Assembly (NCBI RefSeq): GCF_900183575.1
Contig: NZ_FXUZ01000005.1
Coordinates: forward strand, 120,456-184,455
Length of the DNA stretch: 64,000 bases
Direction: 5' to 3'
From: Staphylococcus cornubiensis
Lineage (GTDB): Bacteria > Bacillota > Bacilli > Staphylococcales > Staphylococcaceae
In this document: positions 40,057-51,879 of the stretch, one piece after another
Numbering within the stretch: the stretch's first letter is position 1
Layout: each line of letters begins with the position of its first letter
Notes under the pieces: model-generated
Told to the model about the DNA's origin: nothing
What the model saw: the letters and a program-made list of their open reading frames with translations, nothing else
Databases searched by the model: none
Made by a program: the position numbers and the translations under genes

Positions 40057-42024
40057 ATGAATCGTCATTCAATGAAGAAAGCGTTGGTCGTGCCTTTTTT
40101 AGTGATTACCGTGACAGCAATCATCATTGTAGGTCTATCCTTTTTCTTTAATCAATGGCTTGCGTTTATCGCTGCTATTCTGTTATTTGTCATGCTCATT
40201 ATCAGTCTCTTTATTTTTAGACGGTTCTATCGTTATTTAGATCGTTATTTAGATGATTTGAGTGGCAAGATATCAGTCGGCAGTGATCGTGCAGTCAAAA
40301 CGATGCCATTAGGTCTGATTGTGTTAGATGACAACGACCAAATTGAATGGGTCAATCCTTTCATGTCAGAACGTATCGAAAGGAATGTCATTTCAGATCC
40401 AATCAATGAAGTGTATCCGAATATTTTAAAGCAACTCGAAAAAGCGAAAGAAATTGAAATAGAAGATGGTGCTTATGCTTATCGCGTCCGCTATTCAGAG
40501 AAAGAACATATTTTATATTTCTTAGACATTACGGAAGAAGCGAGTATTCAACAAGCGTATGATGATCAACAACCAATTATTGCGACACTTTTTTTAGATA
40601 ACTATGATGAAATTACGCAAAATATGAACGATACACAACGTTCTGAAATCAACTCGATGGTGACACGTGTCATTAGTCGTTGGGCGCAAGAACATAATGT
40701 TTATTTTAAGCGCTACAGTTCAGATCAATTTATCGCGTACTTGAACCGTCGTATTTTACGTGAATTAGAAGAGACAAAGTTTGATATTTTAAGCCAGCTT
40801 CGTGAAAAAAGTGTCGGTTACCGTGCACAGCTGACTTTAAGTATCGGTGTCGGTGAAGGCTCAGAAAACTTAATTGACTTAGGTGAATTGTCACAATCCG
40901 GTCTGGACCTCGCGTTAGGTCGTGGTGGTGACCAAGTAGCCATTAAAAATATGAATGGTAATGTGCGTTTCTATGGCGGTAAGACTGACCCAATGGAAAA
41001 ACGGACACGTGTGAGAGCGCGCGTTATTTCCCACGCGTTGAAAGACATTTTGTTAGAAGGCGACAAAGTGATTGTCATGGGGCATAAGCGCCCGGACTTA
41101 GATGCGATTGGTGCAGCGATTGGTGTGACACGATTTGCGATGATGAATAACTTGGAAGCTTATATCGTGTTAAATGAATCTGATATCGATCCTACATTAC
41201 GTCGTGTGATGGATGAAATCGATGAAAAGCCTGAGTTGAAAGAGCGCTTCGTAACGTCTGATGATGCATGGAATATGATGACATCGCGTACAACACTTGT
41301 CGTGGTCGATACGCATAAACCGGAAATGGTGATTGACGAAAACATTTTAAATAAAGCGAATCGTAAAGTGGTCATTGATCATCACCGTCGTGGCGAAAGC
41401 TTTATCTCAAGTCCGTTACTTGTCTACATGGAGCCATATGCAAGCTCTACCGCAGAACTCGTGACAGAGCTACTTGAGTATCAACCGACTGAACAACGCT
41501 TAACACGCCTAGAATCGACTGTGATGTATGCAGGTATTATTGTCGATACCCGTAACTTTACATTGCGTACCGGCTCGCGTACATTTGATGCAGCAAGTTA
41601 TCTCCGTGCGCATGGTGCAGATACGATATTGACCCAACACTTCTTGAAAGATGATATTGAGACATATATTAACCGTTCAGAGCTCATTCGTACGGTGAAA
41701 TTACAAGAAAACGGTATCGCTATTGCACATGGTCCAGATGACAAAATCTATCATCCTGTTACCGTGGCCCAAGCAGCCGATGAATTGTTGAGTCTCGATG
41801 GTGTTGAAGCAGCTTATGTTGTCGCACGTCGCGAAGAAAATCTCGTCGGTATGTCTGCCCGCTCACTTGGTGAATTCAACGTACAGCTCACGATGGAAGC
41901 ATTGGGTGGTGGCGGTCATCTTACAAACGCTGCAACACAACTTGAGGGCGTAACTGTTGAAGCGGCTATCGAAAAATTACAACAAGCGATTAATGAACAA
42001 TTGGATAGGAGTGACGAATCATGA
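40057..42024 (+). CDS. gdpP: Cyclic-di-AMP phosphodiesterase GdpP
   Basis: Degrades c-di-AMP; loss changes beta-lactam tolerance in staphylococci. The 655-residue protein has two N-terminal membrane helices (about 10-55), a PAS-like region, a degenerate GGDEF domain (about 170-300) and a DHH/DHHA1 phosphodiesterase with [23 protein letters not shown], the DHH triad in [10 protein letters not shown] and [19 protein letters not shown] precedes the ATG. No truncation is seen, so no sign of a tolerance-type loss-of-function allele. It overlaps rplI by four bases. Confidence 0.96.
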   Translation: MNRHSMKKALVVPFLVITVTAIIIVGLSFFFNQWLAFIAAILLFVMLIISLFIFRRFYRYLDRYLDDLSGKISVGSDRAVKTMPLGLIVLDDNDQIEWVNPFMSERIERNVISDPINEVYPNILKQLEKAKEIEIEDGAYAYRVRYSEKEHILYFLDITEEASIQQAYDDQQPIIATLFLDNYDEITQNMNDTQRSEINSMVTRVISRWAQEHNVYFKRYSSDQFIAYLNRRILRELEETKFDILSQLREKSVGYRAQLTLSIGVGEGSENLIDLGELSQSGLDLALGRGGDQVAIKNMNGNVRFYGGKTDPMEKRTRVRARVISHALKDILLEGDKVIVMGHKRPDLDAIGAAIGVTRFAMMNNLEAYIVLNESDIDPTLRRVMDEIDEKPELKERFVTSDDAWNMMTSRTTLVVVDTHKPEMVIDENILNKANRKVVIDHHRRGESFISSPLLVYMEPYASSTAELVTELLEYQPTEQRLTRLESTVMYAGIIVDTRNFTLRTGSRTFDAASYLRAHGADTILTQHFLKDDIETYINRSELIRTVKLQENGIAIAHGPDDKIYHPVTVAQAADELLSLDGVEAAYVVARREENLVGMSARSLGEFNVQLTMEALGGGGHLTNAATQLEGVTVEAAIEKLQQAINEQLDRSDES

Positions 42025-42467
42025 AAGTGATTTTTACACAAGATGTTAAAGGTAAAGGAAAACAAGGTGAAATTAAAGAAGTACCAGTCGGTTATGCGAA
42101 CAACTTCTTAATCAAAAATGGTTATGCCGTTGAAGCAACACCAGGTAACTTGAAGCAATTAGAACAAAAAAATAAACGTATTGAAAAAGACAAACAACAA
42201 GAGCTTGAAGATGCGAAGGCGTTGAAAGAACGTTTAGCAGAGCTTGAAGTTGAAGTGAAGGCAAAATCTGGTGAAGGTGGCAAATTGTTCGGTTCTATTA
42301 GTACAAAGCAAATTGCTGAAGCATTGAAAGCGCAACATGATATTAAGATTGATAAACGTAAAATGGAATTGCCACACGGTATTCACGCGTTAGGTTATAC
42401 GAATGTGCCTGTGAAACTGCATAAAGAGGTTGAAGGTACGATTCGTGTGCATACTGTAGAGCAATAA
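42021..42467 (+). CDS. rplI: 50S ribosomal protein L9
   Basis: A 148-residue ribosomal protein: two-domain L9 with the N-terminal [21 protein letters not shown] motif, GYANNFLI, a long connecting helix rich in Lys/Glu, and the C-terminal domain containing [10 protein letters not shown]. It is translationally coupled to gdpP by an ATGA overlap. Confidence 0.98.
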   Translation: MKVIFTQDVKGKGKQGEIKEVPVGYANNFLIKNGYAVEATPGNLKQLEQKNKRIEKDKQQELEDAKALKERLAELEVEVKAKSGEGGKLFGSISTKQIAEALKAQHDIKIDKRKMELPHGIHALGYTNVPVKLHKEVEGTIRVHTVEQ

Positions 42468-42483
42468 TGATAGGATTGTGAAG

Positions 42484-42513
42484 AAAGCTGGTGCAGAGGT
42501 CACCGGCTTTTTT
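42484..42513 (+). terminator. rplI terminator
   Basis: AAAGCTGGTG / CACCGGCTTT arms with loop CAGAGGT and T6. Confidence 0.88.
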
Positions 42514-42685
42514 CATACAAATACGAGTGAGTGAAGCGGTGTACATACACTGGTGTGAGGTGTAATGCTTTGATTGCTAAATATGCCCTCGCGTTTGTGA
42601 ACATGCTTAATCGTGTATTGTGATTCAGTTTAGGTTATTATAGAATATGTTAAGTATATGTCATGAAATTGAGGAGGTCATCGGC

Positions 42686-44086
42686 ATGGATGAAATGTAT
42701 GAACATAATCGAATGCCACACAGTCATGAGGCGGAACAATCTGTACTGGGAGCGATTTTTCTCGACCCAGAATTGATGTCGTCCACGCAAGAAATATTGT
42801 TGCCAGAATCATTTTATCGTGGTGCGCATCAACATATTTTCCGTGCGATGATGGACCTGAATGAAGATGGCAAAGATATTGATATCGTGACGGTTTTGGA
42901 TCGACTCACACAAGAAGGGGTCGTGAATGAAGCGGGAGGCCCTCAATATCTTGCTGAAATTACATCAAATGTACCGACAACGAGAAATATTCAATACTAC
43001 ACAGACGTGGTGTTCAAAAATGCAGTCAAACGTAAGTTGATTCACACTGCGGATAGTATTGCGAATGACGGCTATAATGATGAATTAGATTTAGATACCG
43101 TGCTGAACGATGCAGAACGTCGTATTTTGGAGTTGTCTTCTACACGTGAAAGTGATGGCTTTAAAGATATTCGTGATGTATTAGGGCAAGTTTATGATAA
43201 TGCGGAACAATTGGATCAAAATAGTGGTCAAACGCCAGGGATTCCAACAGGTTACCGTGATTTAGACCAGATGACGGCAGGTTTTAACCGTAATGATTTG
43301 ATTATTTTAGCGGCGCGACCTTCTGTAGGTAAGACTGCCTTCGCTCTTAATATTGCACAAAAAGTAGCGACACATGAGGACCAATATACGGTTGGTATTT
43401 TCTCATTAGAGATGGGTGCAGACCAATTGGCGACACGTATGATTTGTAGTTCGGGCAATGTCGATTCGAACCGTTTACGTACGGGGACAATGACTGAGGA
43501 AGACTGGAATCGATTTACAGTCGCAGTCGGTAAACTATCGCGGACGAAAATTTTTATTGATGATACACCGGGTGTGCGTATCACGGATATTCGTTCGAAA
43601 TGTCGTCGTTTAAAGCAGGAACATGGACTCGATATGATTGTCATTGACTACTTACAATTGATTCAAGGCAGTGGTTCACGTGCATCGGATAACCGTCAGC
43701 AAGAAGTATCAGAGATTTCACGTATGCTTAAAGCGATTGCCCGTGAGTTAGAGTGCCCAGTGATTGCGTTAAGTCAGTTATCACGTGGGGTTGAACAACG
43801 ACAAGATAAACGTCCAATGATGAGTGATATTCGTGAGTCGGGTTCGATTGAGCAAGATGCCGATATCGTTGCATTCTTATATCGTGATGATTATTATAAC
43901 CGTGGCGATGGGGAAGATGATGACGATGATGGTGGATTCGAACCGCAAACAAATGATGAAAATGGTGAAATTGAAATCATTATCGCAAAGCAACGTAACG
44001 GCCCGACTGGTACAGTGAAGCTGCACTTTATGAAACAATATAATAAATTTACAGATATCGATTATGCACATGCGGATATGGGGTAA
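42686..44086 (+). CDS. dnaB: Replicative DNA helicase DnaB (DnaC in Bacillus naming)
   Basis: Hexameric helicase at the fork, 466 residues. ATG 42686 (MDEMYEHNRMPHSHEAEQSVLG) has GAGGAGG about 12 bases upstream; a longer start at 42647 is unsupported. Walker A ARPSVGKTAF, Walker B MIVIDYLQLI and the arginine-finger region AKQRNGPTG are in order. The acidic loop GDGEDDDDDGG near residue 410 is also typical of the genus. No intein or insertion is seen. Confidence 0.97.
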   Translation: MDEMYEHNRMPHSHEAEQSVLGAIFLDPELMSSTQEILLPESFYRGAHQHIFRAMMDLNEDGKDIDIVTVLDRLTQEGVVNEAGGPQYLAEITSNVPTTRNIQYYTDVVFKNAVKRKLIHTADSIANDGYNDELDLDTVLNDAERRILELSSTRESDGFKDIRDVLGQVYDNAEQLDQNSGQTPGIPTGYRDLDQMTAGFNRNDLIILAARPSVGKTAFALNIAQKVATHEDQYTVGIFSLEMGADQLATRMICSSGNVDSNRLRTGTMTEEDWNRFTVAVGKLSRTKIFIDDTPGVRITDIRSKCRRLKQEHGLDMIVIDYLQLIQGSGSRASDNRQQEVSEISRMLKAIARELECPVIALSQLSRGVEQRQDKRPMMSDIRESGSIEQDADIVAFLYRDDYYNRGDGEDDDDDGGFEPQTNDENGEIEIIIAKQRNGPTGTVKLHFMKQYNKFTDIDYAHADMG

Positions 44087-44101
44087 TACGATATCAATTG
44101 A

Positions 44102-44136
44102 GCGGTTGGTGTCATGAAGCATCAGCCGTTTTATTT
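44102..44136 (+). terminator. Probable dnaB terminator
   Basis: GCGGTTGGTG / CATCAGCCG with a T-rich tail TTTTATTT. One or two G-U pairs. Confidence 0.6.
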
Positions 44137-45739
<1,603 letters not shown>

Positions 45740-45750
45740 TTAAATAGATG

Positions 45751-45790
45751 TAGGGAAGTCTTCCGGCAACACTTCGGTAAGACTAACCTA
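45751..45790. repeat. Short imperfect hairpin after purA
   Basis: TAGGGAAGTCTTCCG pairs with CGGTAAGACTAACCTA around a loop GCAACACTT. The GGTTAG-CTT / AAG-CTAACC pattern is shared with the hairpin at 36574-36610. Confidence 0.6.
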
Positions 45791-45793
45791 TAA

Positions 45794-45829
45794 TAAAAAA
45801 GACTGCCCATCATGAGGCGGTCTTTTTTA
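45794..45829. terminator. purA terminator
   Basis: AAAAAAGACTGCC / GGCGGTCTTTTTT arms, loop CATCATGA, followed by T6. It could also serve the converging yitT gene. Confidence 0.9.
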
Positions 45830-45926
45830 TTAACTATGCTGTTTTAAAACATTTATCGACCATTTTCGGCTTGCGTTTTTTTGCGTATCTATATGAATCT
45901 CTAAAAGATGTATGGCGATGAAACCA

Positions 45927-46820
45927 TTAATGAATATCTTTTTTACGATGGTTTCCGCCACGGACTTCTGAGACATTACCGATAGATAAGAATGCCTTTT
46001 CGTCAATTTCCATAACGATATCTTTCAATTTTGCTTCTTCAAGACGTGTGATGACACAGAAAATGACACGCTTATCTTCTCCAGTATAGGCGCCTTCACC
46101 TTTTAAATACGTTACGCCACGACCGAGCCGAGAATTAATGGCTTCTCCAATATCTTTATAAGCATCACTAATCACCCATACCGCTTTCGACTCATCAAAA
46201 CCTAGAAGTACGGTATCAATCATTTTAGAAGCGATAAAATAGGCGACAACACTAAACAATGCACTTTCCCATGTGAAGACAAAGCCGGCAACGCCAAAGA
46301 TGAAGAAATTAATAAACATCACGATTTCACCCACTGAAAAAGGTAACTTAGAGTGAACGAGAATGGATAAAATTTCTGTGCCGTCTAATGAACCCCCATA
46401 ACGTAACACAATTCCTACACCGATACCTAGGACAGCACCGCCAAAAATTGTAACTAAAAATTTATCGCTAATCACTGGATCGATAGGATGTAAAACAATT
46501 GTAGTAACGGATAAGATAGAGATGGCATACAAAGTAGAGATTGCAAAAGTTTTACCAATTTGTTTATAACCTAAAAAGAAGAAAGGTAAATTAAGTATAA
46601 AGATGAACACCCCTAGTTTGAATCCGAGTAAATGGGAAAGGATAATTGAAATACCTACAATGCCTCCATCGAGTAATTGATTCGGTACTAAGAAAAGCTC
46701 TAGTGCTGCTCCCATCAACACTGCGCCTAACGTAATAAAGAAAAATCTTTTGATAAATTGACGTGGCTTTTTAGGTTTTTCTTTTATGTAAGCGACGCTC
46801 GATTCTGCTTGAATTTCCAT
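45927..46820 (-). CDS. YitT-family membrane protein (DUF161 + DUF2179)
   Basis: A 297-residue protein. ATG at 46820 (MEIQAESSVAYIKEK) has AGGGGGTC upstream; the frame stays open further but runs through both tRNA genes and is rejected there. Five to six membrane helices (about residues 25-190) form the YitT/DUF161 part with the GGIVGISIIL and YGGSLDGTEIL motifs. A C-terminal soluble DUF2179 domain (about 205-285) holds GRGVTYLKGEGAYTGEDK. Function is unknown in the family. It faces purA and is divergent from the tRNA genes; this location is not conserved in S. aureus. Confidence 0.88.
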   Translation of the reverse strand: MEIQAESSVAYIKEKPKKPRQFIKRFFFITLGAVLMGAALELFLVPNQLLDGGIVGISIILSHLLGFKLGVFIFILNLPFFFLGYKQIGKTFAISTLYAISILSVTTIVLHPIDPVISDKFLVTIFGGAVLGIGVGIVLRYGGSLDGTEILSILVHSKLPFSVGEIVMFINFFIFGVAGFVFTWESALFSVVAYFIASKMIDTVLLGFDESKAVWVISDAYKDIGEAINSRLGRGVTYLKGEGAYTGEDKRVIFCVITRLEEAKLKDIVMEIDEKAFLSIGNVSEVRGGNHRKKDIH

Positions 46821-46926
46821 AAATGACCCCCTAAACAACATTATATGAAAAATTATACAAAAAAATCCGAAAAAAATCTTGTCAACCCGATTCGGTGATG
46901 CTATAATCAATCTTGTGTTTAAGAAA

Positions 46927-47001
46927 GGCTCCTTGGTCAAGCGGTTAAGACACCGCCCTTTCACGGCGGTAACACGGGTTCGAGTCCCGTAGGAGTCACC
47001 A
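46927..47001 (+). tRNA. tRNA-Glu (anticodon TTC)
   Basis: A 75-nt cloverleaf including an encoded CCA. Acceptor GGCTCCT pairs with AGGAGTC, the anticodon arm is CCGCC-CTTTCAC-GGCGG, and the T-loop is GGGTTCGAGTCCC. Confidence 0.97.
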
Positions 47002-47007
47002 TGATAT

Positions 47008-47081
47008 GGTCCCGTAGTGGAGCGGTTTAACACGCCTGCCTGTCACGCAGGAGATCGCGGGTTCGATTCCCGTCGGGACCG
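47008..47081 (+). tRNA. tRNA-Asp (anticodon GTC)
   Basis: A 74-nt cloverleaf. Acceptor GGTCCCG pairs with CGGGACC, anticodon arm CCTGC-CTGTCAC-GCAGG, T-arm CGGGTTCGATTCCCG, discriminator G. The CCA is not encoded, unlike its neighbour six bases upstream. Confidence 0.97.
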
Positions 47082-47086
47082 CTATC

Positions 47087-47117
47087 GTGCTCATCCAATA
47101 GGGTGAGCACTTTTTTT
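47087..47117 (+). terminator. Terminator of the tRNA pair
   Basis: GTGCTCAT(C)C / GGGTGAGCAC stem followed by seven Ts. Confidence 0.92.
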
Positions 47118-47128
47118 GGTTTTTAAGA

Positions 47129-47148
47129 CAGTTAGGCTTGCCTAACTG
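47129..47148. promoter_or_regulatory. Operator-like palindrome upstream of a small peptide gene
   Basis: CAGTTAGGCTTGCCTAACTG has 9-bp perfect arms about a TT centre, 115 bases upstream of the peptide start. No T-run follows, so a protein-binding site is more likely than a terminator. Confidence 0.5.
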
Positions 47149-47262
47149 ATGACTGTTATACGTTGTTATGACAACTACGCAGTGTTCATCATAATTTAGG
47201 CAAAATTCCTCTTTTTATCATTATCAGGCATATACTGAAAGTGTATAGAGGAGGTGTTTTTA

Positions 47263-47331
47263 ATGGTTAAAACTATTATCGAATTCATTAAATTGTTACT
47301 TTCAATCTTTGTTTCTGGTGGTAAGCACTAG
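47263..47331 (+). CDS. 22-residue amphipathic peptide, PSM-like
   Basis: A very short gene with an excellent ribosome site (GAGGAGGTG, 7 bases upstream). The peptide starts MVKTIIEFIKLLLSIFV and ends SGGKH. On a helical wheel K3, E7 and K10 fall near one face and I/L/F residues on the other, as in alpha-type phenol-soluble modulins, which are 20-25 residue, signal-less amphipathic peptides. Its own terminator follows nine bases after the stop. It could alternatively be a bacteriocin-like peptide, since an SdpI-family gene follows. Size and layout are seen; function is inferred. Confidence 0.7.
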   Translation: MVKTIIEFIKLLLSIFVSGGKH

Positions 47332-47339
47332 TTTGAATC

Positions 47340-47383
47340 AACCCCTTATGTGTTGCATATGTGACATGTAAGGGGATTTTTGC
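47340..47383 (+). terminator. Terminator of the small peptide gene
   Basis: CCCCTTATGTGTTGCATATG region: CCCCTTA(CATGT) pairs with ACATGTAAGGGG, then ATTTTTG. It is strong and close to the stop codon, supporting a real short transcript. Confidence 0.88.
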
Positions 47384-47516
47384 GTTCTTTTATAATTTTT
47401 AGAAATCGCCCACCTCCATATCCTTATCCTACTCGAACGGAGTCCCCTTATGCGTATCCTGACTAGCTGTTTAACTGTGACTATGGTACAAATGAAATAA
47501 GGAGGAGATATTGCGA

Positions 47517-47855
47517 ATGATACTGTTTTCGAGTAGTTTGTTTTTATTTTTATTAGCCCATGTTTTCCAACATCACCCACCTCAAGAAATCAATCATTTC
47601 ATTGGATTTCGGACAAGAAAATCGATGAAAAATCAAAAAAATTGGGAAATCGCTCAAGTCGCTTTTGCGCGTCAAATGAAGGTGATTTCTGGATATACAA
47701 CTTTATTTTCAATCATATTATGTATCGCGGATATCGTATTCATTATTGTAGACAACGATACGCTATTCGTAACTTCAATCATTATACAATCAATAGTTCT
47801 CGTAGGTATATTGATGAGTGTCTATCTCAATGTCAATAAAAAGCTGGATGCATAA
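47517..47855 (+). CDS. SdpI-family small membrane protein (immunity-like)
   Basis: A 112-residue membrane protein with one N-terminal and two C-terminal hydrophobic segments. The central IGFRTRKSMKNQKNWEIAQVAFARQM is the SdpI-domain signature (G-RT--SM-N---W--A), as in B. subtilis SdpI, which protects against the SdpC toxin. AGGAGGAG precedes; TTG 47511 or ATG 47517 are possible starts. It lies 185 bases after the short amphipathic peptide gene. Confidence 0.82.
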   Translation: MILFSSSLFLFLLAHVFQHHPPQEINHFIGFRTRKSMKNQKNWEIAQVAFARQMKVISGYTTLFSIILCIADIVFIIVDNDTLFVTSIIIQSIVLVGILMSVYLNVNKKLDA

Positions 47856-48005
47856 ACGAAATACATTGATGTTGTGCCCTATCATACAAACGAAAAATAG
47901 TTAAATAGATAGAATTCACTTTATTTTAGTGATACATTATAAGGTATAGGATTATGCCAGTTAGCAACCGATATCATGTACTTATTAAGAAATGGGGTCA
48001 TTTTT

Positions 48006-48707
48006 ATGGCAAGAAAAGTAGTCGTAGTCGATGATGAAAAACCAATTGCGGATATATTAGAATTTAATTTGAAAAAAGAAGGTTATGAAGTATTTGTCGC
48101 ATATGATGGCAACGATGCGGTCGACTTAATCTATGAAAAAGAACCTGACATCGTGTTACTCGACATTATGTTGCCTGGCCAAGACGGTATGGAAGTGTGC
48201 CGTGAAGTGCGTAAAAAATTCGAAATGCCAATTATTATGTTAACGGCTAAAGATTCAGAGATTGATAAGGTACTCGGTCTTGAGCTTGGCGCAGATGACT
48301 ATGTGACAAAACCATTTAGTACGCGTGAACTCATTGCACGTGTGAAGGCTAATTTACGCCGTCATTATACGCAACCAAGTCAAGAAAATCATATGCAGAC
48401 AAACGAAATTACGATTAAAGATATTGTGATTTATCCAGATGCCTATTCTATTAAAAAACGCGGTGAAGACATTGATTTGACGCACCGTGAATTTGAGTTG
48501 TTCCATTATTTATCAAAACATATGGGACAAGTGATGACGCGTGAACATTTACTCCAAACGGTATGGGGTTATGATTATTTCGGTGATGTGCGTACTGTAG
48601 ATGTAACGATTCGCCGTTTACGTGAAAAAATTGAAGATGATCCTTCTCATCCAGACTATATTGTGACGCGTCGTGGTGTTGGATATTTCTTGCAACAACA
48701 TGATTAG
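48006..48707 (+). CDS. walR: Essential response regulator WalR (YycF)
   Basis: OmpR-type regulator of cell-wall turnover genes, 233 residues. The receiver domain has D9-D10, the phosphoacceptor D53 in [10 protein letters not shown], Thr101 and Lys102 in DDYVTKPF; the C-terminal winged helix includes [15 protein letters not shown] and [21 protein letters not shown] 48006 is used; the in-frame ATG at 47976 lacks a ribosome site. It heads walRKHIJ. Confidence 0.98.
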   Translation: MARKVVVVDDEKPIADILEFNLKKEGYEVFVAYDGNDAVDLIYEKEPDIVLLDIMLPGQDGMEVCREVRKKFEMPIIMLTAKDSEIDKVLGLELGADDYVTKPFSTRELIARVKANLRRHYTQPSQENHMQTNEITIKDIVIYPDAYSIKKRGEDIDLTHREFELFHYLSKHMGQVMTREHLLQTVWGYDYFGDVRTVDVTIRRLREKIEDDPSHPDYIVTRRGVGYFLQQHD

Positions 48708-48719
48708 AGGATGGCAAAT

Positions 48720-50552
48720 ATGAAGTGGTTAAAACAATTTCAATCCCTTCACACGAAACTTGTTATTGTCTATGTCCTGTTGATTATTATTGGTATGCAA
48801 ATTATTGGGCTGTACTTTACGAATAGCCTTGAAAAAGAAATGACCGAGACGTTTAAGACAAACATTTCTCAAAATGCAAAACAAATCGAACTCGGTATTG
48901 AAAAAATATATGCAGACGGCAGTGATTCTGGTAATACGCAAAAAGATATCCAAAATTTACTCAATGAATATGCCAATCGTAATGAAATGATTGAAATTCG
49001 TTTTATTGATAAAGATCAAATTATTATTGCGACATCGAAACAGTCGAATCGTACAATTATTAACCAAAAAGCGAATGACAGCTCAATTCAAAAGGCACTG
49101 TCACTTGGGCAAGAAAATTCAGATACGGTGCTGAAAGATTACGGTGAAGGTAAGCAGCGTGTATGGGTTAAAAATATGCCGGTTGTGACAGGCGATGGCA
49201 TGATTGGTGATATTTACATTGAGTCTAATATTAACCAAGTGTATGACCAGTTAAGCAATATCAATCAAATTTTCATCGTGGGTACAGGTATTTCGCTCAT
49301 TATTACAGTGATTCTTGGTTTCTTTATTGCGCGTACGATTACGAAGCCGATTACAGACATGCGAAATCAGACAGTTGAGATGTCTAAAGGGAATTATACG
49401 CAACGTGTGAAAATTTATGGTAATGACGAAATCGGTGAGTTGGCGCTTGCATTTAACAACTTGTCTAAACGTGTTCAAGAAGCACAGGCGAATACTGAGA
49501 GTGAGAAGCGTCGTCTGGATTCAGTGATTACACATATGAGTGACGGGGTTATCGCGACAGATAGACGTGGCCGCGTACGTATTATTAACGATATGGCGCT
49601 GAAAATGCTAGGGAAGTCTAAAGAGGAAGTCTCCGGTCACTTTATTTTTGATGTTTTGAATTTACAAGATGAGTTTTCACTTGAAGAATTAAACGAAAAT
49701 AACGATAGTGTGTTATTAGATATTAATGAAGAAGAAGGTATTATTGCACGTGTAAACTTTAGTACAATTGTGCAAGATACTGGCTTCGTGACGGGTTATA
49801 TTGCAGTGTTGCATGACGTTACAGAGCAACAACAAATTGAACGAGAACGTCGTGAATTTGTGGCGAATGTTTCGCACGAGTTACGGACACCGTTAACGTC
49901 TATGAATAGTTATATCGAGGCGTTGGAAGAGGGCGCATGGCGTGATGAATCGATTGCCCCTCAATTTTTATCCGTGACGCGTGAAGAGACAGAGAGAATG
50001 ATTCGTTTGGTGAATGACTTGTTACATCTGTCTAAAATGGATAATGAAACGGAAACGATTACGAAAGAGATTGTCGACTTTAATATGTTCATCAACAAAA
50101 TTATTAATCGACATGAAATGGCTGCGAAAGATACGACGTTTGTGCGTGATATTCCGAGAGAGACGATATTTACTGAAGTGGATCCGGATAAGATGACACA
50201 AGTGTTCGACAACGTCATTACGAATGCGATGAAATATTCGCGCGGTGAGAAACGTGTCGAGTTCCACGTGAAACATAATCCCGTCCACAGTCGTTTGACG
50301 ATTCGTATTAAAGATAATGGGATTGGGATTCCGATTAATAAAGTAGATAAGATTTTCGACCGCTTTTTCCGTGTTGATAAAGCACGTACGAGAAAGATGG
50401 GGGGAACAGGACTTGGTCTTGCAATCTCTAAAGAAATTGTCGAAGCGCATAACGGTCGTATTTGGGCCAATAGTGTAGAAGGACAAGGCACATCCATTTT
50501 CATCACATTACCTTGTGAGAAAATTGAGGAAGGTGATTGGGATGCGAACTAG
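48720..50552 (+). CDS. walK: Essential sensor histidine kinase WalK (YycG)
   Basis: A 610-residue sensor with two membrane helices (about residues 14-34 and 183-203) flanking an extracellular Cache-like domain, then HAMP, PAS (about 255-375), and the kinase core. The phospho-acceptor is in [18 protein letters not shown]1 ([20 protein letters not shown]) and G2 (GGTGLGLAI) boxes follow. ATG 48720 is chosen because AGAGGATGG lies before it. It begins 12 bases after walR and overlaps walH by 11 bases. A parS-like sequence lies inside the gene. Confidence 0.98.
   Translation: MKWLKQFQSLHTKLVIVYVLLIIIGMQIIGLYFTNSLEKEMTETFKTNISQNAKQIELGIEKIYADGSDSGNTQKDIQNLLNEYANRNEMIEIRFIDKDQIIIATSKQSNRTIINQKANDSSIQKALSLGQENSDTVLKDYGEGKQRVWVKNMPVVTGDGMIGDIYIESNINQVYDQLSNINQIFIVGTGISLIITVILGFFIARTITKPITDMRNQTVEMSKGNYTQRVKIYGNDEIGELALAFNNLSKRVQEAQANTESEKRRLDSVITHMSDGVIATDRRGRVRIINDMALKMLGKSKEEVSGHFIFDVLNLQDEFSLEELNENNDSVLLDINEEEGIIARVNFSTIVQDTGFVTGYIAVLHDVTEQQQIERERREFVANVSHELRTPLTSMNSYIEALEEGAWRDESIAPQFLSVTREETERMIRLVNDLLHLSKMDNETETITKEIVDFNMFINKIINRHEMAAKDTTFVRDIPRETIFTEVDPDKMTQVFDNVITNAMKYSRGEKRVEFHVKHNPVHSRLTIRIKDNGIGIPINKVDKIFDRFFRVDKARTRKMGGTGLGLAISKEIVEAHNGRIWANSVEGQGTSIFITLPCEKIEEGDWDAN
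50260..50275 (+). promoter_or_regulatory. parS-like partition site inside walK
   Basis: AGTTCCACGTGAAACA matches TGTTNCACGTGAAACA at 14 of 15 fixed positions, including the full central CACGTG. parS sites within coding sequences near the origin are common in Firmicutes. It is about 28 kb from dnaA. Confidence 0.7.
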
Positions 50553-51879
50553 AGAATTGATTAAGTCAATTGTGTTAGCCATCCTTGTCCTATCGAGTAT
50601 TGTGTTGACGGTGATGATTTGGAATTTTTCGCCGGACTTAACTGATGCGGACAATGTGCATACGAAAGATGCGACAGAGGCAATTGGGACGCGGTACGAT
50701 AAAGCGTTTAGCCAAGTGGTGACGCCTCTGCAGCTCGTGCATATCGAAAAAGATGATATTAAAGGGATGCCTGCGAACAAAGATGTGAATGCGCTGATGA
50801 CCGTTTTTCAAAAACACCGCATTATTGAAGTAGAGGATATTCAAAATGACGATGTCGTGTTATTGCGTGATTTGAGCGAGCATTTCGTCGTATTAGACTA
50901 CCCGTCAGACATCCCGCTGTCGATGTACTTGAATGAAGTTATTGAAATACCAGCGAAAGTACCTACAAACTTTAAGTTTAACCGACTGATTTTAGATGTC
51001 GATGATTCACAACATGTGGTGATCTATGCCATGCAGGCGAATCATCAACGTGCGATTAAGTTAGAAACGAATTTGAATACGAAATATGTGCAACAGCGTA
51101 TTCAGAAGATGAAAGCGGACTTGGAACCGTACTCAGATGTCGTGACAAACCGTAGTACAATCAATAAAGCAACATACATGTATGCGTTGAAAGCGCCGAA
51201 AAACTTAAAAGCGTATCGAACTATTTTTAATCGTATTAATGTAGAAGATTTGAACGCGATTTTGTTCGATAATACGCCGATTGTGCGTACAACCAATAGT
51301 GGGAACACGACGTACAATAACAATACTGGCGTCGTGAACTACAATGCGAACCGTGAAACGTACGATTATACTAATTTATCAGAAGATGAGCGAAGTACAC
51401 GTAATATGAACGTCAACTTGCCACGTGCGTTTGATTTTATTAATAAACATGGTGGCTTTACGGATGATTTTCGCTTATTCAGTGCGGACAGTGATCAAGG
51501 TCAAATTATTTATCAAATGTTTCTCAATGGACGCCCTATCTTTTATCCGAACCAGTTAAACGAAATTCGTGTATTGTGGGGCGAACGTGGCTTATATGAA
51601 TACAGTCGAGGATTATTAAAAACGAATGTGACGATTGATAACGGTGAAAAGCCTGAATCGTTGCCTGATTTGGAAGATGTCCGCTCTGTATTGGCCAGTA
51701 AAGGTGATGTTGATTTTACGAAAGTCCAACAAATGGTCATCGGTTATCGCATGAGTCCGATTAAAGGGCCAGGAAATAGTATTGAAATTCAAGAAGGCAG
51801 TCAGTTTATACCGACTTGGTACATTCAATATGATCATGAGTGGTACGAATATAAAGACGGGGAGTTGATTGAGACATGA
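50542..51879 (+). CDS. walH: WalK regulatory partner WalH (YycH)
   Basis: A 445-residue membrane-anchored extracytoplasmic protein: one N-terminal helix (about residues 8-28, [20 protein letters not shown]) and a large outer domain typical of YycH. In S. aureus WalH and WalI activate WalK. ATG 50542 (MRTRELIK) overlaps the walK end and has AAGGTGA upstream. It overlaps walI by four bases. Confidence 0.95.
   Translation: MRTRELIKSIVLAILVLSSIVLTVMIWNFSPDLTDADNVHTKDATEAIGTRYDKAFSQVVTPLQLVHIEKDDIKGMPANKDVNALMTVFQKHRIIEVEDIQNDDVVLLRDLSEHFVVLDYPSDIPLSMYLNEVIEIPAKVPTNFKFNRLILDVDDSQHVVIYAMQANHQRAIKLETNLNTKYVQQRIQKMKADLEPYSDVVTNRSTINKATYMYALKAPKNLKAYRTIFNRINVEDLNAILFDNTPIVRTTNSGNTTYNNNTGVVNYNANRETYDYTNLSEDERSTRNMNVNLPRAFDFINKHGGFTDDFRLFSADSDQGQIIYQMFLNGRPIFYPNQLNEIRVLWGERGLYEYSRGLLKTNVTIDNGEKPESLPDLEDVRSVLASKGDVDFTKVQQMVIGYRMSPIKGPGNSIEIQEGSQFIPTWYIQYDHEWYEYKDGELIET

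Noticed and set aside
40057..42024. gdpP checked for loss-of-function changes linked to beta-lactam tolerance
   Set aside because: The frame is full length and the DHH/DHHA1 motifs are intact.
43125..43150. Possible third parS in dnaB (TACACGTGAAAG)
   Set aside because: About four mismatches to the ParB consensus including the outer arms; too weak.
46821..47033. N-terminal extension of the YitT protein by 71 residues
   Set aside because: It is an antisense read-through of tRNA-Glu and part of tRNA-Asp; a good ribosome site marks the downstream ATG.
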